A DNA stretch of 14,531 nucleotides from Temnopleurus reevesii (lineage: Eukaryota > Echinodermata > Echinoidea > Temnopleuroida > Temnopleuridae). This document shows positions 1 to 7,639 of the stretch, in pieces. The stretch is from assembly GCA_036244855.1 (NCBI GenBank), contig BQKZ01009686.1, forward strand, positions 6,158 through 20,688, given 5' to 3'. Position 1 is the first letter of the stretch. The number at the start of each line of letters is the position of its first letter. The translations under genes and the position numbers were made by a program. The notes under the pieces were generated by a model. The model saw only the letters and a list, made by a program, of their open reading frames with translations. It did not search any database and was not told the DNA's origin.

Positions 1-56
1 CCAAGTTTGGTCAAAATCCGTCCAGCAGTTCTGAACTTATCGCGGTAACAAGGTCC

Positions 57-200
57 GGACGGACGCACGGACGGACGGACGGACGGACGGACACACGGAC
101 GGACGGACGGACGGACGGACGGACGGACGGACGGACGGACGGACGGACGGACGGACGGACGGACGGACACACGGACGGACGGACGGACGGACGGACGGAC
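57..200. repeat. (GGAC)n tetranucleotide microsatellite
   Basis: This tract of about 36 GGAC units is nearly pure. The only interruptions are a GGACGCAC unit near the start and two GGACACAC units (around 89 and 165). The same interruption occurring twice suggests that a block of the tract was itself duplicated. It sits inside the element at 1-250. Confidence 0.95.
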
Positions 201-215
201 AACCCGAAAACATAA

Positions 216-248
216 TGCCTCCGGCACCACCTTACGGTGGCGGAGGCA
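216..248. other. GC-rich terminal hairpin of the microsatellite element
   Basis: TGCCTCCG at 216-223 pairs with CGGAGGCA at 241-248, and CCACC pairs with GGTGG inside it, around a short TTAC loop with a small asymmetric bulge. It stands out against the A-rich DNA that follows at 251. A hairpin close to one terminus is typical of Helitron-type ends, but no CTRR end is obvious, so the class is open. Confidence 0.6.
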
Positions 249-410
249 TAAAAAAGACAATGTCAATGAGGGCAGATGTAAATTTAAAGAAAAGAAAAGA
301 ATGGCGGAGGAGGTAGATCTAATTATTAGATGCGATTGTAAAAACAGAGAATATAATTTTCAAGGGCAAGGTGCTGAAGAATGAACTGAAAAAAGGGTGT
401 CTGTCTGGGA

Positions 411-718
411 CAAAGTTAGTGACCAACAGTGGATAGAGTAATGAAGACATCTTCCTCAAATTAATCGACAGGCGCTTCATCCCTCTCCTGAAAGGTGTCA
501 AGAAGAGAGTGTGCTGCTTCTATACGACGGACACAAGAGCCACATACAGGTGAAGGTGATAGAGAAAGCACGAAAAAAAATGTGATCCCGTTCATGCTTC
601 AACCCCATATGAGCCACCTATTTCAGCCTCTTGACGTTGGTTGCTTCGGGCGCATTATGATCGCCCTGATGGAGCAAGTCAATACCGATAACTCATATTA
701 TGATTTTTTTTTAAGCTC
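411..718 (+). pseudogene. DDE_1 (pogo/jerky-like) transposase, C-terminal catalytic fragment, broken
   Basis: Three frames must be combined to follow this remnant. Frame one (419-511) encodes a segment with EDIFLKLIDRRF but carries TAG at 434-436. Frame two (511-572) encodes LLLYDGHKSHI, the conserved strand with the second catalytic aspartate (codon 526-528). Frame three (up to 722) encodes LQPHMSHLFQPLDVGCFG, which matches the family motif of a basic/Pro/His stretch followed by QPLDVG, with the likely third acidic residue at codon 633-635. The frame changes sit at a GTGTG repeat (508-514) and at an A8 run (573-580), both typical slippage sites. The family acts as a cut-and-paste DNA transposase in the nucleus. 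The N-terminal DNA-binding domain and the first catalytic aspartate are not visible. A GTAAGT at 719-724 could be a donor site. With a stop and two frameshifts it cannot make an active enzyme. Confidence 0.85.
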
Positions 719-764
719 GTAAGTCATCCTCTCCCAATTTTGATATTGTGTAATTTTTATTTAA

Positions 765-917
765 AATGCAGCACCAAGTGAAGACCGGCAACACAGCTAT
801 TGTGAAAATTTCCACTGCAACAAGAAAATTTTCTCAGTGTGTGTACATTGTAATGTCCTTCTATGTTACCAGCACTTTGTGCAGCATACAGGTAATAGAC
901 TGAATGAAGCAGTTTAA
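765..917 (+). pseudogene. Cys/His-rich zinc-binding-like exon
   Basis: An open frame of 50 codons (765-914, stop TAA 915-917) has regularly spaced cysteines and histidines: C (801), C (816), C (840), C (849), C (864), H (873) and H (885), which is C-x4-C-x7-C-x2-C-x4-C-x2-H-x3-H. Short motifs include YCENFHC, VCVHC and LCYQHFVQH. This ligand layout looks like a small zinc-binding module. I recall similar cysteine-rich tails in invertebrate DDE_1-type transposase proteins, so it may be the C-terminus of the transposase just upstream. TGCAG at 767-771 could be the acceptor, but it would make an intron of only 53 bp and the phase with the upstream frame does not fit. HTG overlaps a GGTAATAG that could be a donor. 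It might also be an exon of an unrelated gene. No single intact gene model includes it. Confidence 0.55.
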
Positions 918-1018
918 TAGCAAGGGTCGGTGTTACGCCCATTGGAAGTATAGCTTTAGGAATTGACATTCACGTCCAGCTTGATTCCAGGTTAGACTCG
1001 AGACTGCATACCCTGACA

Positions 1019-2410
1019 AAGCGGGTCAATACCAATATCAGCATTCTCCCAAGAGGTCAAGAATTTGTGCCCCAGGGATTTTATCTAGCTGCATAACACA
1101 TATGATGATGGCAGTGTAATGACTGTAGCCAAGTTTGGGGCCTACAAGAGGTCACTGGTGGAGTTGAAGGCCCAATGAAAGAGGCTGAAATGGTCAGCAA
1201 AAAAAGGAGGGAGTCCAACCTAGCGGTGAAAAGATTCATTTCATTGAAAAGTAAATGGTCTGATTTTAAATCAAATCAAAAAGAAGAATCTTACATGGGA
1301 AGAGGTTTCTAACAATTATGCAGTGAAGTTTGGGGCCTACAAGAGGTCACTCGTGGAGTTGAGAGCCCAATGGAAGAGGCTGAAATGGTCAGCAAAAAAG
1401 GAAGACATCCAATATAGGAGGGAGTCTAACTTATTGGTGAAAAGATAGATTTAATCGACTGTAAACGGTCAGATTTTAAATCAATTCATTAGAAGAACCT
1501 GGCGTTGGAAGAGGTGCATTATCATTATGCAGCGAAGTTTGGGGCCTACAAGAGGTCACTTGTGGAGTTGAAGGCCCAATGGAAGAGGCTGAAATGGTCA
1601 GCAAAAAAGGAGGAAATCCGATATAGGAGGGAGTCCAACTTATTGGTGAAAAATAGATTTGATTGACTGTTAAACGGTCAGATTTCAAATCGAATTATAA
1701 GAAGAACCTGGCGTGGGAAGAGGTGCATAATCATTATGCAGCAAAGGTTGGGACACACAAGAGGTCACTTGTGGAGTTGAGGGCACAGTGGAAGAGGCTG
1801 AAATGGGTAGCAAAAATAGGAGGACGGCCAATACAGGAGGGAGTCCACCTAATTGGTGAAAAGATTCATTTCATTGAAAGTAAATGGTCTGATTTTAAAT
1901 CGAATCAAAAGAAGAACCTTGCATGGGAAGAGGTTTCAAATCATTACATAGCCAAGTTTGGGAGATTTAAGAGGTCACTTGCATAGTTAAAGCCCCCCCC
2001 CCCTCCCCCTGGCCAATATCGGCCCTCCCCCAAGAGGTGATAAACTTATGCCCTAGGGCTTTCATCCAATTGCACAATGACTGCAATGACGACAGCGTAA
2101 TGACATTGAAAGTAAACGGTCTGAATTTAAATCAAATCAAAAGAATAATCTTGGATGTGAAGAGGTTTCTAGCCATTACGCAGCCAAGTTTGAGGCCTAT
2201 AATAGGTCGCTAGCAAAAAATAAAGGTTCAGTGGAAGTAGCTAAAATGGGCAGCCAAGAAAGAGGACAGCGAGTACAGGCAGGAGTGTAGGCGTACTGGA
2301 GGAGGACCGCCCCAAGGGCCAATATCAGCCCTCTTCCAAGAGGTGATGAATTTGTGCCCCAGGGATTTCGTACAACTATACAATGCTTACGATGATGACA
2401 GTGAGGTGAC
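1019..2410 (+). repeat. Array of ~210-bp Myb/SANT-like units (A) with partner segments (B)
   Basis: Unit A starts with a TGGTCTGATTTTAAATC-like sequence and recurs at 1256, 1466, 1675, 1886 and 2117 (spacings 210, 209, 211 and 231). A further copy, truncated at its 5' side, lies at 1129-1255. Unit B, containing CAAGAGGT...TTTGTGCCCCAGGGATTT-like sequence, recurs around 1025-1124, 2011-2104 and 2308-2410. The order is B-A-A-A-A-A-B-A-B. Unit A encodes a KNLAWEEV ... RSLVELRAQWKRLKW segment, which resembles the Myb/SANT-like fold of NAIF1/FSBP-type proteins. B encodes the PRDF-containing continuation. Spacing close to 210 bp keeps some copies in one frame (70 residues each), but most carry stops or indels. 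This reads as an exon region amplified in tandem and then left to decay. Confidence 0.85.
1663..1986 (+). pseudogene. In-frame double Myb/SANT-like repeat
   Basis: This is the best-preserved stretch of the array: 107 codons open from ATG (1663) to TAG (1984-1986), covering one full and one partial 70-residue unit. Each has SDFKSN, a KKNLAWEEV helix and a KRSL segment; only the first unit retains the QWKRLKW helix. Tryptophans spaced along a basic helical segment are the hallmark of Myb/SANT-like DNA-binding domains in transposon accessory proteins and their domesticated relatives. The ATG lies in repeat DNA without visible promoter context, and the second unit stops before its third helix, so a working protein is doubtful. 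It may simply be in frame because the repeat period is a multiple of three. Confidence 0.5.
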
Positions 2411-2488
2411 CGACGTGTCGATATCCACAGGGATGTTTCTGTCGGGGTCTCCGGCGGAGATCACTGAAGTGCATTACGAAGACAAGAG
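2117..2488 (+). pseudogene. Myb/SANT-like exon, final array copy with intact 3' exon end
   Basis: This copy continues furthest into the gene. After an in-frame TAG (2238-2240, following QWK) the frame is open from 2241 to the stop at 2496-2498. It encodes LKWAAKKEDSEYRQE, a TGGGPP motif, then a segment with ALFQEVMNLCPRDF and an acidic YDDDSEVTD stretch. AKKE...R...TGGGPP is the typical C-terminal flank of Myb/SANT-like domains of the NAIF1/FSBP type (Pfam Myb_DNA-bind_5). The coding frame leaves a split codon AG at 2488 before a GT (2489), and the next exon at 2610 restores the frame exactly. That match is good evidence that this was the 3' part of a real exon. The upstream stop, a short insertion near 2210 and the 231-bp spacing show decay in its 5' half. 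Confidence 0.65.
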
Positions 2489-2609
2489 GTACATATAATG
2501 TAATTTTTATCAATATTTGAGAAATTGTAGTGTTCCTAGCCGTTACCGGGATTAATTGAAAATTAACATGTCTTTCTTTGTTCTAAATTGTTCTTCTATG
2601 TGCATTCAG
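2489..2609 (+). other. Inferred 121-bp intron (phase 2)
   Basis: It begins GTACAT and ends TTCTATGTGCATTCAG, with a pyrimidine-rich stretch (TCTTTCTTTGTTC) ahead of the AG. Its removal joins AG (2487-2488) to G (2610) to give an arginine codon and reads directly into the zinc-finger frame at 2611. The interior is AT-rich and carries stops in the upstream frame. The donor is non-consensus at positions 4-6, so it is supported by frame continuity rather than by signal strength. Confidence 0.6.
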
Positions 2610-3235
2610 GACAAAGATGATCTACATCTGCAATCAAGAAGGGTGTAGATCCGCCTGCACCAGTAAGGCTAAACTAAACGCACACAAACAGACAGTACAC
2701 GGACTGGAATTGACCCTAAATTGCGAGAACTTTGACTTAGAAACGCCAGAATTACCAAAATTCCGCAGGCATTACATCCAGAAACATAAGTTAGATAAAG
2801 AAGAATGCAAGGTTGTTGCCTACACTGGAGCATCAAAATCGTACATGAGCAGAGCCTCTATGCTGACCAAAGGGAACCGCAGAGTTAAACGACTGCACAA
2901 TCCTATCGGAAAAAAAATTAGCTAAGCAGTCCAGAGAAGAAGAGAGGGACGAGAGAAGATGCAAGGAAGGGAAGAAACAGGCGAGGAAGAAGGAAGAGAA
3001 GAAAGATGCGAAGAAGCCAAATGACACCAAGGAGAAAAAGGAAGTAAAGAAGAAGACAGTGAAGAAAGCGGTAAAGAAGGAGAAGAGGAGTTTGCTTGAA
3101 AAACAATACATGCATGACCTTTATGATGTGTTAGATTTGTCCACGGACGAATTTTCTGACATTTCTGAGACACCACTCGGAGCTACTGAAGATGTCGCAA
3201 ACGGGGCCGGAGCTAATGAAAATGTCGCAAACTAG
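2610..3235 (+). pseudogene. C2H2 zinc-finger and Lys-rich exon, frameshifted
   Basis: The first frame (2611-2922) opens with IYICNQEGCRSACTSKAKL, a C2H2 finger of form C-x4-C-x12-H-x4-H ending in HKQTVH. A second, poorer finger follows (one Cys before FDLETPELPKFRRHYIQKH). The frame then hits TAA at 2923-2925, just past an A8 run (2910-2917). In the frame one base over, coding continues as a strongly charged Lys/Glu/Arg stretch (2921-3100, with KKTVKKAVKKEKR). It then reads LLEKQYMHDLYDVLDL and an acidic segment entering the 30-bp repeats, and stops at TAG 3233-3235. The A8 slippage is the only break in about 200 codons, so this part decayed late or the run is a sequencing error. The order of DNA-binding finger, basic linker and acidic tail suggests a nuclear DNA-binding protein. 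The family is not recognised. Confidence 0.6.
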
Positions 3236-3630
3236 GCCGGAGCTAATGAAGATGTCGCAAACTAGGGCGGAGCTAATGAAGATGTCGCAAACGAGGCCGG
3301 AGCTAATGAAGATGTCGCAAACTAGGCCGGAGCTAATGAAGATGTCGCAAACTAGGCCGGAGCTAATGAAGATGTCGCAAACGATGGCGGAGCTAATGAA
3401 AATGTCGCAAACTAGGCTGGAGCTCATGAAGATGTCGCAAACTAGGCCGGAGCTAATGAATATGTCGCAAACTAGGCCGGAGCTAATGAAGATGTCGAAA
3501 ACGAGGCCGGAGCTAATGAAGATGTCGCAAACGAGGCCGGAGCTAATGAAGATGTCGCAAACGAGGCCAGAGCTAATGAAGATGTCGCAAACTAGGCCAG
3601 AGCTAATAAAGATGTCGCAAACAACACCGG
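3181..3630 (+). repeat. Fifteen-copy 30-bp minisatellite encoding an acidic decapeptide
   Basis: The unit AGCTAATGAAGATGTCGCAA plus ACTAGGCCGG repeats exactly every 30 bp, with a sixteenth very degenerate unit at 3631. No unit has a length change. In the frame inherited from the upstream exon it encodes A-N-E-D-V-A-N-E-A-G. The ninth codon of the unit, counted from GGA, is TAG in copies 2, 3, 5, 6, 8, 9, 10 and 14, GAG in 4, 11, 12 and 13, and GGG, GAT or AAC in copies 1, 7 and 15. Another forward frame is open right through (3192-3647, MSQTRPELMK units), and part of the reverse strand is open too. Both follow from the 30-bp period and are not evidence of genes. Confidence 0.95.
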
Positions 3631-3911
3631 AGCTGTTGAAGCCATCGTAAAGGAGGTTGTAGCAAATGGAGGGACTTAGAAAGGTGCTTCAGAACTGGCG
3701 AAAGAAGCAGACAAGAACTACCAGGATGAAAACATCGAAATTGTGACGATCCAAATTAATAAAAAATCCAGAGGGATGGGACGGGTCAAGTTGGTGGCCA
3801 TCACCGTGGTAACTGAAACATTTTTTCATGCTCATGGAAAAGAGAGATGTGGAAATATTGAGACGAAGAGTCAAGACCTATAACTTCGACGAAGAGAACC
3901 TCAAGGAATAA
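3631..3911 (+). pseudogene. Coding remnant downstream of the decapeptide repeats
   Basis: The decapeptide frame continues past the array as GAVEAIVKEVVANGG, stops at TAG 3677-3679, and is then open for 67 codons (3680-3880). These encode a segment with ELAKEADKNYQDENIEIVT and KKSRGMGRVKLVAI before TAA 3881-3883. An overlapping frame (3828-3911) encodes EKRDVEILRRRVKTYNFDEE and looks like the continuation after a slip in the T6 run at 3821-3826. Charged, non-repetitive composition and persistence of the same frame across the array favour genuine former coding sequence of the same gene. The family is not recognised. Confidence 0.45.
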
Positions 3912-3968
3912 TTGATAAACTCAACTTTGCACATTAATTCGCCAATTTGATGTGGACAAATTCATTAA

Positions 3969-4261
3969 GCTTGTACTCCGTACAAAGCAAATCGTGATTA
4001 TTCACTTATATTGTTTGATGAGAACTTACCGGACCATGGCTTTGAATGGATTGAAGTACAAAAGAATAATGGACTCCATAAACTCTTTAGTCTGAGCATT
4101 GCTGAAATAATAAAGGAGAATGTAAATCCTGTCCCTTCAGGGAGGCCACTAAGGTATTCATGGAGAGAAGGGCCAAGAATGAGAGAGTGAAGGCAGCAAA
4201 GGGAGAGCCAAAGGGGGAGCATTTAGCGGTCGCATTTCGAGAGAAGGAGAGGCAGAATTGA
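3969..4261 (+). pseudogene. Further decayed coding remnant with Lys/Arg-rich end
   Basis: One frame is open from 3969 to 4187 (73 codons) and encodes DYSLILFDENLPDHGFEWI followed by SLSIAEIIKENVNPV. A second frame overlaps it from 4142 and ends at TGA 4259-4261. It encodes a basic, helical-looking stretch with VFMERRAKNERVKAAKGE. The switch near 4140 (GGGAGG) would join them as one C-terminus. Amino-acid composition and the absence of low complexity suggest true former coding, perhaps the end of the gene whose earlier parts lie at 2117-3911, but no ATG or splice site proves this. I cannot name the family. Confidence 0.4.
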
Positions 4262-4914
4262 GCAATGCAAATCTGGTGATACCCACTGGCTATCAGGCCA
4301 ATGTTTGATAAAAAAAAAAGTCATTAAATTAATTTCTAAAATAGCTTGCATAGTACTTTCATTTGTCTTTGTAAGGAATAACCCAAACTAGCCAATTCAA
4401 AGTTGAAGTAGAATACATGAAGTTGGAAGAAAAAGGAAATATGGAAAATATTGTTTGACCAATCCCTAAAATGTCAGTGATAAAAGGTGTGTTTTTCAAC
4501 ATATTGGCTAATCCAGTCACCTCTGCTTAGTACATCCATGAACTAAAGCACGATGTAAGTACATGAAATGATAGTTATACATTGCTACAAATTATTAAAT
4601 ATGACTTCATGGGCCTGCAACATAAAAGATGCAATCAAACTTACGATAGATATTTATTGTAAGTCTATGGAAAAAACATATACTATAGAGATACAATTAA
4701 TTGCAAAATTTATTGTACCTCTTTTATGTTACAGGCCCCTGATCATATATACTGTATATCATACAGGCAGCACACATAAAACACATATTTAAGAATTTAA
4801 AGAATTGCTGTAAATTCCTGGCATAAGTTCTCAACCCTACAAGAGGGACAATTACAAAATAAAGTATGAAATAAGTAATCAAATTATGGTTTGAAAGAGG
4901 TTCGTGGTGAAGAA
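4262..4914. other. AT-rich DNA without recognisable genes
   Basis: Short stop-rich frames in all directions, several A/T runs, and no repeats or domains that I can recognise. A GTAATCAAATTAT motif at 4875-4887 recurs at 5048-5060, flanking the palindrome that follows. Confidence 0.6.
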
Positions 4915-5046
4915 TAATTGAAGAGAGTTGATCAGTTGTCTCACGATGTGCATAGCAGCTGAACGCTAGCATAGCAGCTGAAACGTCACTATACTAACGT
5001 TCTACGTTTGCACATCGTGAGACAACTGATCAACTCTCTTCAATTA
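4915..5046. repeat. Perfect 38-bp-arm palindrome with 56-nt loop
   Basis: Arm 4915-4952 (starting TAATTGAAGAGAGTTG) is the exact reverse complement of 5009-5046, with no mismatch. The 56-nt loop holds CATAGCAGCTGA twice (4951-4962 and 4970-4981), 19 bp apart. A 13-bp direct repeat GTAATCAAATTAT lies outside, at 4875-4887 and 5048-5060, with 27 bp between it and the left arm but only 1 bp between it and the right arm. It could be a small foldback element or a product of template-switch replication. Perfect arms imply a recent origin or an artefact of assembly. Confidence 0.95.
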
Positions 5047-5060
5047 CGTAATCAAATTAT

Positions 5061-5716
5061 TCATATTTTGTCTCTACAGTATATTACTTGATGTGTATGA
5101 GCTTGGGGATCGATCTTGATAAAAACCAATGAACAAAAACGGAAGGAGATTAAAAAATTGCTGATATATGTAAATTGATTATTGATCATTATCAAATGTT
5201 TTGACTTTTGGCAGATAAAGAGGAGCAGCAATTGACAATATTTCTTATCTACAAAACGAATAACCATAAATGGTGAAATTAACAGTGAAAAAGATCAATA
5301 CCCAACTTATGTACATTTACGGAATATATTACATTATATATTTCAGGCCAAATTTGCACATTCAATCTAAATGAAAATGTAACCAAAAACATCTTGTGAC
5401 CATGGGCTTTCAAACAGCAACACAGAGCTTTACTATTGTGGTACAAATTTGTGTTGTAGGATGTAAAACAAAATAATTCTAGGTCAAATTCAAATGGTCA
5501 AACACTTGAATATTAAGAGACAAATTTAATTAACCACCTAAGGTAGAAATGGGTCATAAAGCACTTTATGAAACCTGAGATGAACTCTGCATCTTGCATC
5601 GCTGAGAGGCATCCAAATCTGGAGCAGGGTCACAGGGTCAAGATGAGTGATGTCATCAGACAGATGTCTACTCACAGGGTCCCAACATCAGCACGGCATA
5701 CAGAACTAATCCCGGC
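5061..5716. other. No recognisable gene; AT-rich
   Basis: I see only AT-rich sequence with short frames and a weak local repetition of CACAGGGTC (around 5630-5680). No domain, splice-bounded exon or RNA gene is visible. Confidence 0.5.
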
Positions 5717-5866
5717 GCTTGTTGCATAAAAATGTTTGCCAAAGAAGGCTCTGGCTAAAAACAAAAACTCTGGCAAAGAGCGATTTTTCCATAGACTTTT
5801 ACACAATGAAAAACCCTGACATAAAGTTTGCCCGCTTTCTATGACAAAAGATTTTATGCAACAAGC
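5717..5866. mobile_element. 150-bp MITE with GCTTGTTGCATAAAA ends
   Basis: The terminal inverted repeats GCTTGTTGCATAAAA (5717-5731) and TTTTATGCAACAAGC (5852-5866) are perfect over 15 bp. The interior is non-coding, with subterminal similarity (TTTGCC, TCTGGC and their relatives). Size and structure fit a non-autonomous DNA transposon. No clear target-site duplication is visible next to the ends, so the superfamily is not assigned. Confidence 0.8.
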
Positions 5867-6222
5867 TTGAGTATGCTCATCATCTGAATCGGCTGGTGGT
5901 CTGAAACTGACTTGATCGGCCACTTGTCCCACCAGACATTGGCCTGTAGAAAATGAAAGAAGGTGACATTTATCATTCAAATCATTATGGACTATTTCTT
6001 TCTTTTTCTTCTAAGAAATCAGATTTTCATTCATAATAATGACCATAAACTTGTTGATATTCGCATCGTTTACACTTAGATATTGGCATTTTAAATAATT
6101 TGTCGCTGTGTCAAGCTTCATAAAACAATCCTCCTGGTAATTCATATACATCTCCCTCTCCAGGTCATAAATTAATAATTCATCAAATTCCCTACCCTCT
6201 GGTCATAATGCCCTCCTCAATG

Positions 6223-6252
6223 GCCCTTTTGGTGCCCTTTTGGTGCCCTTTT
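6223..6252. repeat. Short 11-bp tandem repeat
   Basis: GCCCTTTTGGT is repeated twice, followed by a partial third copy (GCCCTTTT), with related GCCCTTTT and ATGCCC fragments nearby (up to 6290). This is simple tandem sequence in gene-free DNA. Confidence 0.85.
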
Positions 6253-6501
6253 CCTTTTATTGGTTCTGTAGTGTAACAACATGCCCTTTTACAGAAGTAG
6301 CCTTGTCCTAAAAATTCTGAAATTAAAGGCCTGCCTCTATGTTTGATATTCTATCACACACCTCAAGGAAATTATGATCGTACAAAATAGTAATACAATA
6401 AAATATGATGGGGACCTATTATAGTGCTAGTTAAGATATTTTGCTACCTGTAAATGGTCAAAATGATATATATGGTCTATTGATCCCACCATGATCCCAT
6501 T

Positions 6502-6716
6502 GGCCCGTATTCACAAAGGTGGCCTAACTTAAGCTCCTGCCTAAATCCCCGCCTAACTTCGAAAAATCGGGTGCTAAATTCAACCGAGGCCTAAATCGCA
6601 CTTTTTGGTATTCACAAAGGTGGCCTAAGTGTTAAACCTGGCTTAAATCCCCTAAGCTGTGGCTTAAAGTTAGGCCACTCAGAGGGGTGGTTTAAATCCC
6701 CGCCTAACTCAACGCA
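6502..6716. mobile_element. Internally repeated element beginning GGCCCGTATTCAC
   Basis: GTATTCACAAAGGTGGCCTAA occurs at 6507 and again at 6608, and TAAATCCCCGCCTAACT occurs near 6541 and 6693, giving a ~101-152-bp internal duplication pattern. GTGGCCTAACTT (6519-6530) has an inverted match at 6667-6678. A start of GGCCCGTATTC recalls ends of non-autonomous DNA elements in marine invertebrates, but I find no matching GAATACGGGCC right end in the window. The element is probably truncated or a compound of two copies. Confidence 0.6.
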
Positions 6717-6719
6717 CCA

Positions 6720-7550
6720 GCTGATAGTGCGAAATCCGTGCAACTTTTTGGCAGACGGGAGTGCAAAACTTGCCGAACTTTCGTGATTTAGAAGATTCTG
6801 GAGCATTTTCCACGGTGAGTTTTATTTTCATTTGAAAAGTCTAATTCCATATTATTGTTTAATACCTAATTCCATACACAATCATTCAAATTATAGATTT
6901 TATTCATAGTTATTTGTCACTTTTTGCTAAAAGTGTTTTTTGTCGGTCCCATTCACGAAATTTTATGTAGTGTTTTCTTTGCTTTTTACATGTACGTGCG
7001 AATTCGCGCTGGAGAATATGAAGATGGCCCAATTCCAAATAGTGATTGTATATTGTCAACTCACGAACTGGAAGAAAAGAGCGTGACTGGCAGCTCTCAC
7101 TTTTTTGAGAGCGAGTCTTATTCATTTTTAGATTTTCTGACTTGCATTCTTATGTCAACATTGATGTTGTAAACTCTGTTGATTCGGTCAGTAGATATAT
7201 TTTGTAATAAACCGCATTGAAATTGAATTAATAAATGGAGAATACCATTGGCATTGCTATGACCTTCTTTTATTTAACAGTTATCTGATTAGAGTATGGC
7301 TGAAAAGTGATGTGATTATTATATGGCATAGGAAATTGGCTGTACTCAAATCAGGTACGTAAACTAAATTGGTGATTATTAATCTTGTACTTCTTTGACT
7401 GCAGTTTGGAGTCGTATAACTGGGCTACGTTAGTTGATATTTTATTTTCAGAAAGCAAATGATATTTAGAGATTAATCTTAAGTTGCAATTAACGAAAGA
7501 ATTTCCCCCTCGTTTTTCTGTAATGTAGATGGATCACTCCGTGCAATCGA
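6720..7550. other. No supported gene
   Basis: A forward frame at 6924-7169 and a reverse frame across the same DNA are both open for 70-80 codons, but neither shows a domain, a believable start or splice context. The sequence is AT-rich throughout. A polyadenylation-like AATAAA is present only as part of wider AT-rich sequence near 7207 (TAATAAACC). Confidence 0.4.
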
Positions 7551-7639
7551 AGGAACAGTGCAAGAGGCAGATGAATTGATGTCAGCGCAAGGCCGCCTCC
7601 AAGGACAGGAAGAATATCCTGGGAGCTTTACAAGGAAGA

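Larger units (their letters stand above)
1..250. mobile_element. Microsatellite-bearing mobile element, right-hand part
   Basis: A unique-looking leader (1-56, with CCAAGTTTGGTCAAAATCCG) runs into a long GGAC tract and then a short tail (201-250) that ends in a GC-rich imperfect hairpin, TGCCTCCG...CGGAGGCA at 216-248. A leader, an internal tetranucleotide microsatellite and a terminal hairpin together resemble the microsatellite-carrying non-autonomous elements of marine invertebrates (pearl-like or Helitron-related elements). That family link is from memory of the architecture and not from a search. The left end lies outside the window, so the element is incomplete. The long Arg/Ser/Val/Pro frame across the tract is only the translated microsatellite. 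Confidence 0.55.

Noticed and set aside
11..202. Minus-strand open frame of Arg-Pro-Ser-Val repeats
   Set aside because: It is the translated GGAC microsatellite; any frame across it is free of stops.
2833..3176. Three overlapping Ser/Leu/Phe-rich minus-strand frames
   Set aside because: Reverse complement of the Lys/Glu-rich coding stretch; purine-rich codons give Phe/Leu/Ser on the other strand.
3131..3427. Minus-strand frame of repeated VCDIFISSGL units
   Set aside because: Antisense shadow of the same 30-bp repeats.
3181..3640. CRISPR-like array
   Set aside because: The 30-bp units abut with no unique spacers, and the sequence is eukaryotic in character.
3192..3650. 152-codon forward frame of MSQTRPELMK repeats
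   Set aside because: It exists because the 30-bp period is a multiple of three. The upstream exon enters the array in a different frame, which gives the acidic decapeptide.
6924..7172. 82-codon forward frame with a hydrophobic N-terminus
   Set aside because: It looks like a signal peptide by composition only. A reverse frame overlaps it, and there is no domain or gene context.
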